Source: Deltaproteobacteria bacterium (GTDB lineage Bacteria > Desulfobacterota > Anaeroferrophillalia > Anaeroferrophillales > Tharpellaceae). Taken from it: a DNA stretch of 5,967 bases. The stretch lies in NCBI GenBank assembly GCA_030595135.1, contig JAUVDU010000117.1, forward strand, positions 1 to 5,967. Reading direction: 5' to 3'. The notes beneath the pieces were generated by a model. The model saw only the letters and a program-made list of their open reading frames with translations. It was not told the DNA's origin and made no database searches. The translations under genes and the position numbers were made by a program. This document shows positions 1 to 5,940 of this stretch, in pieces; the first letter of the stretch is position 1, and each line of letters begins with the position of its first letter.

Positions 1-1157
1 GCAATCATGAAGAAGGTTGCGTAGATCGGCATGACTTTAGCAATACCGCCAAAATCTTTAATCATCCGGGTATGACGACGCTCATAGAGCATCCCGACAA
101 TGAGGAAGAGAGCACCGGTGCTGATCCCATGATTAAGTATCTGATAGAGGCCACCTTGAACTCCTTGCATATTAAAAGCAAAGATACCAAGCATAACATA
201 ACCCAAGTGACTGACACTGGAGTAGGCCACCAGTTTCTTCAAATCGGGCTGCACCAAAGCCACCAAGGCACCATAAATTATACCAATCACAGCAAGAACC
301 GCTATCACCGGCGTAAACTGATGGCTGGCATAAGGAAACAGAGGAATCGCAAAGCGCATAAATCCGTAGGCTCCCATCTTCAAGAGAACACCGGCCAAAA
401 TCACACTACCGGCAGTTGGGGCCTGAACATGAGCATCCGGCAGCCAAGTGTGCAGAGGGAACATCGGGACTTTGATCGCAAAAGAGACAAAAAAAGCGAG
501 GCAGAGCCAGAACTGAGTTGATACTGGGATATTAAGTTTATAAAGTTCGAGCAGATCAAAGGTGTAGACGCCCGTAGTTTTGTGATTCAAATAGTAGAGA
601 AAGAAGATTGCAAGGAGCATGAAAACCGAGCCAGCTGCTGTATAGAGAAAGAATTTAACGGCCGCATAGATTTTGTTATCTCCACCCCAAACCCCGATCA
701 GGAAATACATCGGAATCAACATCAACTCCCAGAAGACGTAGAAGAGGATAAGATCAAGGGAGACCAAAGCTCCGAGCATTGCGGTTTCGAGCAACAAGAG
801 ACAGATCATGAACTCTTTAACTCGTTTCTGGATGTACGTCCAAGAGCAGAGCACACAAAGCGGCGTCAGGAAAGTGGTCAGAATAATAATCCAGATACTG
901 ATGCCGTCAAGTCCGACAAAATAGCTTATACCGGCACTTTTAACCCATGTATAGCGTTCAACAAACTGCATTGCCGCAGTGCCGTTCTGAAAACTGAAAA
1001 GCAAAGGCAACGAGATAAAGAACTCGATCATGGCAAAAACCATAGCAGTGCCACGAATGGTATCCTTCGCCTCTTTATCGATAAACATCAGGATTAAAAC
1101 CCCGAAGATCGGAAAGAAGGTCACAAGGCTGATAATCGGAAATCCTAGCTCATTCAT
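1..1157 (-). CDS. nuoM: NADH-quinone oxidoreductase subunit M (NuoM), 3' end beyond window
   Basis: Antiporter-like, proton-pumping membrane subunit of complex I, placed between NuoL and NuoN in the membrane arm. The frame is open from an ATG at 1157 to the left edge, giving 385 residues; full-length NuoM is about 500, so roughly the last quarter is missing. Visible landmarks are the TM5 motif [18 protein letters not shown] with Glu144, the conserved Lys229 in [18 protein letters not shown] followed by [13 protein letters not shown], Lys260 in LLKMGAYG, and [19 protein letters not shown] at about 302-320 preceding [11 protein letters not shown]. These match the proton-channel Glu and Lys residues known in E. 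coli NuoM. The start is supported by a GGGAG Shine-Dalgarno at 1166-1170 with 8 nt spacing; the alternative in-frame Met residues lie much further in. It is the next gene after nuoL, 104 nt downstream, and may have an additional promoter in that gap. No frameshift seen. Plus-strand reading frames over this span are shadows. Confidence 0.97.
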   Translation of the reverse strand, partial: MNELGFPIISLVTFFPIFGVLILMFIDKEAKDTIRGTAMVFAMIEFFISLPLLFSFQNGTAAMQFVERYTWVKSAGISYFVGLDGISIWIIILTTFLTPLCVLCSWTYIQKRVKEFMICLLLLETAMLGALVSLDLILFYVFWELMLIPMYFLIGVWGGDNKIYAAVKFFLYTAAGSVFMLLAIFFLYYLNHKTTGVYTFDLLELYKLNIPVSTQFWLCLAFFVSFAIKVPMFPLHTWLPDAHVQAPTAGSVILAGVLLKMGAYGFMRFAIPLFPYASHQFTPVIAVLAVIGIIYGALVALVQPDLKKLVAYSSVSHLGYVMLGIFAFNMQGVQGGLYQILNHGISTGALFLIVGMLYERRHTRMIKDFGGIAKVMPIYATFFMI

Positions 1158-1193
1158 CTATCGCACTCCCTGCTGTTGATGTAATACTTGGGA

Positions 1194-1202
1194 ATTATAT
1201 CA
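1194..1202 (-). promoter_or_regulatory. Candidate internal promoter (extended -10) ahead of nuoM
   Basis: On the minus strand the sequence reads TGATATAAT, a perfect TATAAT preceded by TGn, which is the extended -10 form used by sigma70-type polymerase. The expected start would fall near 1186-1187, giving a leader of about 30 nt before the nuoM ATG at 1157, with the Shine-Dalgarno inside it. No good -35 box is present at 16-18 nt spacing, so the call rests on the extended -10 alone in an AT-rich stretch where such matches arise by chance. Confidence 0.3.
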
Positions 1203-1238
1203 ATTTAAAATTAAATATAGTGTAACTAAATCAAACTG

Positions 1239-1255
1239 GCCCAGCTGAGCTGGAC
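1239..1255 (-). other. Short intercistronic hairpin after nuoL
   Basis: Minus-strand RNA can form a 7-bp stem (GUCCAGC with GCUGGGC, one U-G wobble) closed by a UCA loop, starting 6 nt after the nuoL stop codon. The bases that follow are T-rich but interrupted (TTTGATTTAGTT), so it is at most a weak terminator or a 3'-end stabilising or attenuating structure. Competing pairings such as GGAC with GTCC exist in the same stretch. Confidence 0.3.
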
Positions 1256-1261
1256 TGTCCA

Positions 1262-3346
1262 CTAAAGCGCCTTGGCAAAATAATATGCGAGCAAGACCAC
1301 AGTACCAAAAACTACCGAGATGGCATAACTCTGGACATAGCCGGATTGCATGTAGCGTACTGTAGCGCTACCCCACCCGACAATGCGGGCAACACCATTA
1401 ACAATACCATCGATAACGCCGACATCTACCCCTTTCCAGAGAAAATAGCTGAATCCGCGCAAAGGTGAAATAATAACCATGTCGTAGAGCTCATCAATGT
1501 ACCATTTATTAAGCAACAGTCGGTGTAAGAAAGCGTATTTTTCGGCCAAAGCAACCGGAATATCGCGTTTTTTGATATACATAATGTAAGCTATGAAGAT
1601 ACCAAAACCGGCAATGGCCACTGATACCGCCATCAGCAAATACTCAACCCACAAGGGCGGGTGATGAGCACCGTGATGTCCTGCGGCCTCAACGGCATGA
1701 CCAGCGGCAGCATGAACAGCTTGTCCGGCAACATGTGCCGCCTGATGTGCGCCATGAGCTACTGCAGTTGTCGCATCTTGTAATAGTTTACCATCACCCA
1801 GCCCGATTACCGGCTCAAGGAAATGATGAAACATATTACTGCCGCCTAAAGCATGCGGTACACCAAGGTAACCGCCGACAGCGGCAAGAAAAGCAAGAAC
1901 ACAGAGCGGTACGAGCATGGTTTTCGGTGAATCATGAATATACTCAGCCGCATCTCCAGCCCGACATTCATTAAAAAAGGTCATAAAGAGCAGACGGAAC
2001 ATATAAAAGGCGGTCATCCCGGCAGCGAGCACACCAATCAACCAGAGCAACCAATGGCCCTGAGGGCTACTATAGGCTTTCCAGAGGATCTCATCCTTAC
2101 TAAAAAATCCTGAGAAACCCGGAATCCCGGCAATCGCGATAGTACCGGCCAGAAAGGTCCAGAAAGTAACCGGAGTTTTATCTTTTAAACCACCCATATT
2201 CCGCATATCCTGTGCATCATCATGGGAATGAATCTTATGGTAGGCATGATGCATCGAATGAATAACCGCACCTGCGCCCAAAAACATCAAAGCTTTAAAG
2301 AAAGCATGGGTCAAGACATGAAACATCCCGGCCGTAAAAGCGCCAACGCCCAACCCTAAAAACATATAGCCGAGCTGACTAACCGTAGAATAAGCCAGAA
2401 CCTTTTTAATATCGTTTTGGACAAGGCCAATCGAGGCCGCAAATAGAGCGGTCAAGGCACCAACCGTAGCGACAACGCCCATAGCAAATGGTGACATCGA
2501 AAAAAGTATATTGGAGCGTGCGATCATGTAAACACCCGATGTTACCATGGTCGCAGCATGGATCAGAGCACTAACCGGTGTCGGACCGGCCATCGCATCG
2601 GGGAGCCAGACATAAAGAGGAATCTGAGCCGATTTAGCAGTACAACCGATAAAAAAGAGGAGACAGATAGCAGTTGCCTGATTCGTAGAGAGATAATGTA
2701 CATTGCTGAAGACTTCGTCAAACTGCAAGCTCCAGACCCCATGTTCGCCGAGTCCGGTAAAGAGTAAAAACATACCAATGAGAAAGGCAAAGTCACCGAC
2801 CCGGTTGGTAATAAAGGCTTTTTTACCGGCAATAGCGTTAGCTTCATCATCAAACCAGAATCCGATCAGGAGGTATGAGCAGAGCCCCACACCCTCCCAA
2901 CCCAAGAACAACAGGAGGAAGTTGTTGGCCAGAACCAGGTTAATCATGGAGAACATGAAAAGGTTCAGGTAGACAAAGAAGCGATAGTAACGGCCGGGAT
3001 CTCCATCCATATAACCAATTGAATAGACATGGATAAGAAATCCGATTCCGATAACAAACATCGCCATCATCATCGATAGCGGATCAATCAGGTAAGCGAT
3101 ATTAGTCTGCAGAACGCCGCTGTTAATCCAAGGCAAGCAGGTTACCTGAATAATGCGATCAGCCGGGGGTAAGCCCTGGAGCTGAAAAAATATAATACAG
3201 GTGACAATAAAGGAGAGGGCAATCATACCACAAGCAATCCAGTGGATCAGACTCTTGTTAACCGCCTCAATACGACGTCCGAGCAGACCGTTAATCAGGA
3301 CTCCGATGGCCGGAAAAACCGGTACCAACCAGATATAATCGAACAT
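1262..3346 (-). CDS. nuoL: NADH-quinone oxidoreductase subunit L (NuoL)
   Basis: Distal proton-pumping, antiporter-like subunit of complex I, carrying the long lateral helix that runs along the membrane arm. The protein is 694 residues, at the long end for the family (E. coli is 613). Seen in order: LGWEGVGLCSYLLIGFW with Glu151; NRVGDF with Asp185; the broken-helix region GCTAKSAQIPLYVWLPDAM with Lys238, followed by AGPTPVSALIHAATMVTSGV (251-270); VQNDIKKVLAYSTVSQLGYM; LTHAFFKALMFLGAGAVIHS with Lys351; and GFFSKDEILW with Lys417. These are the family's channel residues. Two His-rich stretches stand out, 363-375 and 531-562; the second lies just before the penultimate membrane segment (about 566-590), and the lateral helix and final membrane segment (about 673-690) follow. 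The ATG at 3346 has AAGGAG at 3355-3360 with 8 nt spacing. It sits 196 nt after nuoK, an unusual break in the operon. No truncation or frameshift. Confidence 0.98.
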   Translation of the reverse strand: MFDYIWLVPVFPAIGVLINGLLGRRIEAVNKSLIHWIACGMIALSFIVTCIIFFQLQGLPPADRIIQVTCLPWINSGVLQTNIAYLIDPLSMMMAMFVIGIGFLIHVYSIGYMDGDPGRYYRFFVYLNLFMFSMINLVLANNFLLLFLGWEGVGLCSYLLIGFWFDDEANAIAGKKAFITNRVGDFAFLIGMFLLFTGLGEHGVWSLQFDEVFSNVHYLSTNQATAICLLFFIGCTAKSAQIPLYVWLPDAMAGPTPVSALIHAATMVTSGVYMIARSNILFSMSPFAMGVVATVGALTALFAASIGLVQNDIKKVLAYSTVSQLGYMFLGLGVGAFTAGMFHVLTHAFFKALMFLGAGAVIHSMHHAYHKIHSHDDAQDMRNMGGLKDKTPVTFWTFLAGTIAIAGIPGFSGFFSKDEILWKAYSSPQGHWLLWLIGVLAAGMTAFYMFRLLFMTFFNECRAGDAAEYIHDSPKTMLVPLCVLAFLAAVGGYLGVPHALGGSNMFHHFLEPVIGLGDGKLLQDATTAVAHGAHQAAHVAGQAVHAAAGHAVEAAGHHGAHHPPLWVEYLLMAVSVAIAGFGIFIAYIMYIKKRDIPVALAEKYAFLHRLLLNKWYIDELYDMVIISPLRGFSYFLWKGVDVGVIDGIVNGVARIVGWGSATVRYMQSGYVQSYAISVVFGTVVLLAYYFAKAL

Positions 3347-3354
3347 ACCTATAA

Positions 3355-3360
3355 CTCCTT
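3355..3360 (-). promoter_or_regulatory. Shine-Dalgarno site of nuoL
   Basis: Minus-strand AAGGAG lies 8 nt before the nuoL ATG at 3346. It is the strongest ribosome binding site in the window and fixes the start. It follows immediately after a weak AT-rich stem-loop (3361-3382), leaving the site itself exposed. A strong independent site is expected because nuoL is too far from nuoK (196 nt) for translational coupling. Confidence 0.75.
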
Positions 3361-3450
3361 AAAATTCCTAGTGAGAATTATTTCTTTACGGTAAATCTTG
3401 CTATGTTTGTTTAATTGAGATGGCAAAGTAAAAATTTCGATATACAAGGA

Positions 3451-3511
3451 GTTGTGGTTTTTCAGATACGAGACCATACAAGAGTATGTCGAGTGTCTGA
3501 AAAATCACGAC
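3451..3511. repeat. Long imperfect inverted repeat (61 nt hairpin) between nuoK and nuoL
   Basis: Arms 3451-3469 and 3493-3511 are complementary over 19 positions, with 16 Watson-Crick pairs and three exceptions. Inside, CATAC (3475-3479) pairs with GTATG (3484-3488) around an AAGA tetraloop, leaving an internal loop of GAGAC opposite TCGA that could add two more pairs and tandem G-A mismatches. The three exceptions (3453/3509, 3457/3505, 3467/3495) are G-U wobbles in plus-strand RNA but A-C mismatches in minus-strand (nuo mRNA) RNA. Neither strand has a U-run directly after the outer stem, so it is not a standard intrinsic terminator, though five A-T pairs lie within the stem. It could be an mRNA processing or stability element, a palindromic repeat or short insertion remnant, or an antisense RNA fold. 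The pairing is seen directly; any function is inference. Confidence 0.7.
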
Positions 3512-3542
3512 GACGCAGGAGATCGGAGTTTTTACGAAGCCA

Positions 3543-3848
3543 TCACCATTTTAAGAGATTGAATTTGTCTAAATCAATTGATCCGTGTTTACGATACATG
3601 AGGACGAAGATAGCTAAGCCAACGGCAGCTTCAGCAGCGGCTACAGCCATGACGAAAAGCACCATAAAAATACCGTCAAGTGACTGATGAGCCCGGCTGA
3701 AGGTCACAAAAGCGATGCAGACGCCGCCGAGCATGATCTCGATACACATAAAGACAACTATGGCGTTACGGCGACAAACCGCGCCGGCTGCACCAATTAT
3801 AAAAAGGACAACTGAAAGGGCTAAATAGATACTTTGATTTTCAATCAT
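3543..3848 (-). CDS. nuoK: NADH-quinone oxidoreductase subunit K (NuoK)
   Basis: Small three-helix membrane subunit of complex I, equivalent to mitochondrial ND4L and related to MrpC, which forms part of the proton path between the quinone-end subunits and the antiporter-like pumps. At 101 residues it has the normal family length. Helix 2 carries Glu37 in VFMCIEIML and helix 3 carries Glu73 in AVAAAEAAVGLAIFVLMYR; these correspond to the two buried glutamates (36 and 72 in E. coli) needed for coupling. The ATG at 3848 is supported by GAGGAG at 3857-3862 with 8 nt spacing; a second AGGAG at 3851-3855 is too close to the ATG to be the main site. The first of these overlaps the nuoJ stop codon, and only 13 nt separate the two genes, so the pair is probably translationally coupled. 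The C-terminal tail (KFNLLKW) is hydrophilic and unremarkable. Confidence 0.98.
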   Translation of the reverse strand: MIENQSIYLALSVVLFIIGAAGAVCRRNAIVVFMCIEIMLGGVCIAFVTFSRAHQSLDGIFMVLFVMAVAAAEAAVGLAIFVLMYRKHGSIDLDKFNLLKW

Positions 3849-3861
3849 GTCTCCTGCTCCT

Positions 3862-4371
3862 CTACTTTACGCGTTTAGCCAGAACTACGGCACCAATGAC
3901 GCCGGCAGTCAGGAGAATGGAAACAACTTCAAAAGGCAGCAGGTAGTCGGCAAAAAGGAAATTCGAGATCACTGCTACGCGGCCATGGGTTGCAACCAAT
4001 GTATCGGTTATTGGACCTTGGATGGCGCTCAGGCTATGGCCTAAACTAACCAACATCAATTCCAGAAAAAGTACGATCAAAGCAGCCACTCCAATCACTT
4101 TGGAGACTCGAGTATTAACCTTGGAATCCTGTTCCTGGCGGAGATTGAGCATCATGATGGCAAATATTATAAACATCATAATCGCCCCGGCATAAACTAT
4201 AATCTGAAGCATAGCCAGAAACTGGGCATGCAGCAGCACATAAATTACCGCCACCATAAAGAAAGAGAAAACCATCCATAGGGCACTATGCAACGTCGAG
4301 CGGGCAAATATAACCAGCAGCGAGGAAATAACCGCCAGACCGCCACATATCAACAAAAATACCAGTTCCAT
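3862..4371 (-). CDS. nuoJ: NADH-quinone oxidoreductase subunit J (NuoJ)
   Basis: Five-helix membrane subunit of complex I, equivalent to mitochondrial ND6, lying between NuoH and NuoK. At 169 residues it is of usual length. The hallmark is the third-helix stretch around residues 48-75, HAQFLAMLQIIVYAGAIMMF, including the Tyr60-Ala-Gly-Ala motif where the family has a pi-bulge implicated in coupling. The C-terminal LLPFEVVSILLTAGVIGAVV followed by LAKR (144-167) matches the family's last helix. Residues 78-92 (RQEQDSKVNTRVSKV) form the hydrophilic loop between helices 3 and 4. The ATG at 4371 has AGGAG at 4379-4383 with 7 nt spacing. It starts 24 nt after nuoI, and its stop overlaps the nuoK ribosome binding site. 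No defects seen. Confidence 0.97.
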   Translation of the reverse strand: MELVFLLICGGLAVISSLLVIFARSTLHSALWMVFSFFMVAVIYVLLHAQFLAMLQIIVYAGAIMMFIIFAIMMLNLRQEQDSKVNTRVSKVIGVAALIVLFLELMLVSLGHSLSAIQGPITDTLVATHGRVAVISNFLFADYLLPFEVVSILLTAGVIGAVVLAKRVK

Positions 4372-4395
4372 CTAATCACTCCTGATCAAGTTACT

Positions 4396-4872
4396 TTATT
4401 TGCCTGCAAAGATATATTTTTCCGGGTTTTTCAACTTTTCGATATCAAAGATAAAATCTTCACGCTGATAGTCGACAAAGTCATAAACTTTTGTCAACTC
4501 GATTGCATCTTTAGGACACGCTTCCTGACAAAAACCGCAGAATATACAACGTAATTCATCAATGACAAACTCTTTCGGATAGCGCGTCCCACCAGCATCT
4601 TCGTAAGGAACAATGGTAATTGCCTGAGATGGACAAATTTTTGCGCAAAGCCCGCAAGCGACACAATTCAGCTTACCCTGATCATCGACTTTCAAACGAT
4701 GCAGTCCCCGCCAACGGTCACTTACTTCGCGGCGCTCGGTCGGATACTTGATCGTGATCGGCTTGGTGAAAAAATTCTTCAGGGTATAAGCCAGACCTTT
4801 CAGGATCGGGGTAATGTATTTTCCTTCCGGTCGCCGATCGCTGATATTCAGTACGTAATCTTTGTCGCCCAT
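4396..4872 (-). CDS. nuoI: NADH-quinone oxidoreductase subunit I (NuoI), 2x[4Fe-4S] ferredoxin-type
   Basis: Peripheral iron-sulfur subunit of complex I, equivalent to mitochondrial TYKY/NDUFS8, sitting at the cytoplasmic face on NuoH. It holds clusters N6a and N6b, which pass electrons towards cluster N2 and quinone. The 158-residue protein has two complete CxxCxxCxxxCP motifs: Cys70, 73, 76, 80 and Cys109, 112, 115, 119. The family signature RGLHRLK is at 55-61, preceded by the amphipathic stretch ILKGLAYTLKNFFTKPITI that anchors the protein on the membrane. The first 18-20 residues (starting GDKDYVLNISDRRP) are a hydrophilic extension before the part I recognise; there is no later Met, so the ATG at 4872 is the only candidate. 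Its ribosome binding site is AAGAGG at 4878-4883, spaced 5 nt. It lies 81 nt after nuoH, a looser gap than those around nuoJ. Confidence 0.98.
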   Translation of the reverse strand: MGDKDYVLNISDRRPEGKYITPILKGLAYTLKNFFTKPITIKYPTERREVSDRWRGLHRLKVDDQGKLNCVACGLCAKICPSQAITIVPYEDAGGTRYPKEFVIDELRCIFCGFCQEACPKDAIELTKVYDFVDYQREDFIFDIEKLKNPEKYIFAGK

Positions 4873-4953
4873 GTTATCCTCTTAAAAAACCTGCCACGGG
4901 TTAGGAGGCATCAAGGTCATTTAAATAATTATTTCTTTTCTTGTAACTATTCT
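4873..4953 (-). other. nuoH-nuoI intercistronic gap (81 nt) with a 12-codon micro-ORF
   Basis: The spacer holds an AT-rich part (about 4921-4953) and a GC-richer part that reads, on the minus strand, as a possible 12-codon ORF (4882-4920; MTLMPPNPWQVF). Its TAA overlaps the nuoI Shine-Dalgarno. No clear Shine-Dalgarno precedes the micro-ORF. A CCTCC (4904-4908) could pair with the GAGG of the nuoI ribosome binding site over only four bases. A TTTTTT run follows GGCAGG, but the upstream pairing (TGCC with GGCA) is too short for a convincing terminator. None of this is strong evidence of regulation. Confidence 0.4.
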
Positions 4954-5940
4954 TTAAATATTGAAAACCAGCATCCACAATCCGGTAAGCAAAATATTAA
5001 GCAAACCAAATGGCAGTAGAATCTTCCAGCCAAAACTCATAACCTGATCATAACGTAAGCGGGGGAATGTAGAACGCTCCCAGACACAAAAGAAGATCAT
5101 GAAAAAAGTTTTGAGAAAAAACCAGTGTGGGCCATCTACAATCGGTCCATGCCAACCGCCAAGAAAAAGAGTCGTAACCAACGCGGCAAAGACAAACATG
5201 TGACAGTATTCAGCCATAAAAAAGAGGGCGAATTTCATCGAGCTGTATTCAACGTTAAATCCGCAAGCGAGCTCGGCTTCAGCCTCAGGCATATCGAACG
5301 GTGTCCGGTTAAGTTCGGCCAGTCCACAGATAATAAAGAGGACAAAAGCAAACGGCTGTTTGACAATATTCCAGAGTCCGGTTTGCGAATTGACAATATC
5401 GACCAAGCTTAAGGATCCGCTGACCATGACTACCGCAATCACGGCCAGGGCCAGTGACAACTCATAACTGATCATCTGGGCCGCACCACGCATGCCCCCG
5501 ATCACTCCATATTTATTACCCGATGACCAACCCCCGAGAATACCACCATATGAACCAATCGTCGAGATCCCGAGAATCAAGAGCAAACCGACATCAAGAT
5601 CCGTCAGATAGAGAGTAATTACCCGCCCCATGATGGTCACGGTGTCGCCAAAAGGAATTAAAACAACCAACGTCACTGAAGCCCCGATACTGATAATTGG
5701 GGCCAGGACAAAAAGGGGTTTGTCAGCGTTGTCGGGAATCAGCTCTTCTTTGAAAAAGCCCTTGACCCCATCAGCGATGGGCTGCAACAATCCATGATAT
5801 CCGACCCGGCGCGGGCCGTGCCGCAACTGGACATGGCCTAGAACTTTTCGTTCAATCCAGGTCGAATAAGCCACAATCAAGAGGGCTACAACAAAAGCCA
5901 CCAATGTTTTGACTATCAGTATGGTCATAAATTCGAGCAT
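4954..5940 (-). CDS. nuoH: NADH-quinone oxidoreductase subunit H (NuoH)
   Basis: Eight-helix membrane subunit of complex I, equivalent to mitochondrial ND1, which builds the quinone-binding cavity with NuoB and NuoD and starts the proton path. At 328 residues it is of usual length. Family motifs in order: STWIERKVLGHVQLRHGPRR (26-45), VGYHGLLQPIADGVKGFFKE (46-65), YGGILGGWSSGNKYGVIGGM (131-150) with RGAAQMISYE after it, the acidic quinone-cavity loop LAELNRTPFDMPEAEAELAC (207-226), EYSSMKFALFFMAEY (231-245), and PRLRYDQVMSFGWK (293-306). The ATG at 5940 has AAGAGG at 5949-5954 with 8 nt spacing; another ATG at 5945-5947 is out of frame. Glu288 in VWERSTFPR occupies a position where I remember mostly a hydrophobic residue in this family. 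It is the first complete gene here; the upstream gene, presumably nuoG, ends at or beyond the window edge. Confidence 0.98.
   Translation of the reverse strand: MLEFMTILIVKTLVAFVVALLIVAYSTWIERKVLGHVQLRHGPRRVGYHGLLQPIADGVKGFFKEELIPDNADKPLFVLAPIISIGASVTLVVLIPFGDTVTIMGRVITLYLTDLDVGLLLILGISTIGSYGGILGGWSSGNKYGVIGGMRGAAQMISYELSLALAVIAVVMVSGSLSLVDIVNSQTGLWNIVKQPFAFVLFIICGLAELNRTPFDMPEAEAELACGFNVEYSSMKFALFFMAEYCHMFVFAALVTTLFLGGWHGPIVDGPHWFFLKTFFMIFFCVWERSTFPRLRYDQVMSFGWKILLPFGLLNILLTGLWMLVFNI

Larger units (their letters stand above)
1158..1261 (-). other. nuoL-nuoM intercistronic gap (104 nt)
   Basis: This spacer is long compared with the 13 and 24 nt gaps around nuoJ. It contains no reading frame I would call a gene. 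Read in the direction of transcription it holds, in order, a small GC-rich hairpin just after the nuoL stop, an AT-rich stretch (about 1193-1235), a promoter-like extended -10 element, and the nuoM Shine-Dalgarno. The arrangement resembles an intercistronic region that could both attenuate read-through and re-initiate transcription, but that is inference from the sequence alone. Confidence 0.6.
3347..3542 (-). other. nuoK-nuoL intercistronic gap (196 nt)
   Basis: This is the longest non-coding stretch in the window, inside what is normally a tightly packed gene pair. I find no convincing reading frame on either strand and no tRNA-like fold. Contents, in the direction of transcription: a large imperfect inverted repeat (3451-3511), an AT-rich stretch (about 3376-3445), a small AT-rich stem-loop (AAAATTC at 3361-3367 against GAATT at 3375-3379 with a bulged base and two more pairs), then the nuoL Shine-Dalgarno. 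No well-matched sigma70 promoter is visible; the best minus-strand pieces (TCGACA at about 3487-3492, TTGCCA at about 3419-3424) lack good -10 partners. Confidence 0.65.

Noticed and set aside
72..1097. Plus-strand open frames at 72-521 and 582-1097
   Set aside because: They are antisense to nuoM, which is an uninterrupted, clearly homologous frame over the same bases. The proteins they would encode are compositionally odd (rich in His, Lys, Gln, Arg) and resemble no family I know.
2563..2853. Minus-strand 96-codon frame within nuoL
   Set aside because: It is an alternative frame inside the conserved core of nuoL, with no recognisable domain and no reason to prefer it.
3385..3395. TTTACGGTAAA palindrome as an operator
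   Set aside because: Two 5-bp half-sites with a one-base centre in AT-rich DNA are easily produced by chance, and I cannot tie it to a known regulator.
3398..3446. Plus-strand promoter driving an antisense RNA through the hairpin
   Set aside because: TTGAGA near 3416 and TTGTTT near 3407 are partial -35 matches, but no good -10 sits at proper spacing; the nearest (GATATA, TAAAAA) are weak.
3529..3533. TTTTT run on the plus strand after the inverted repeat as a terminator tail for an antisense RNA
   Set aside because: It lies 17 nt beyond the outer stem with no adjoining GC-rich hairpin, so the geometry is wrong for an intrinsic terminator.
3415..3687. Plus-strand 90-codon frame over the nuoK-nuoL gap and nuoK
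   Set aside because: It runs through the inverted repeat and then antisense to nuoK; no family features and no convincing Shine-Dalgarno before the ATG.
4923..4934. Perfect 12-bp AT palindrome AAATAATTATTT in the nuoH-nuoI gap
   Set aside because: It is composed only of A and T in a very AT-rich stretch, so low complexity explains it.
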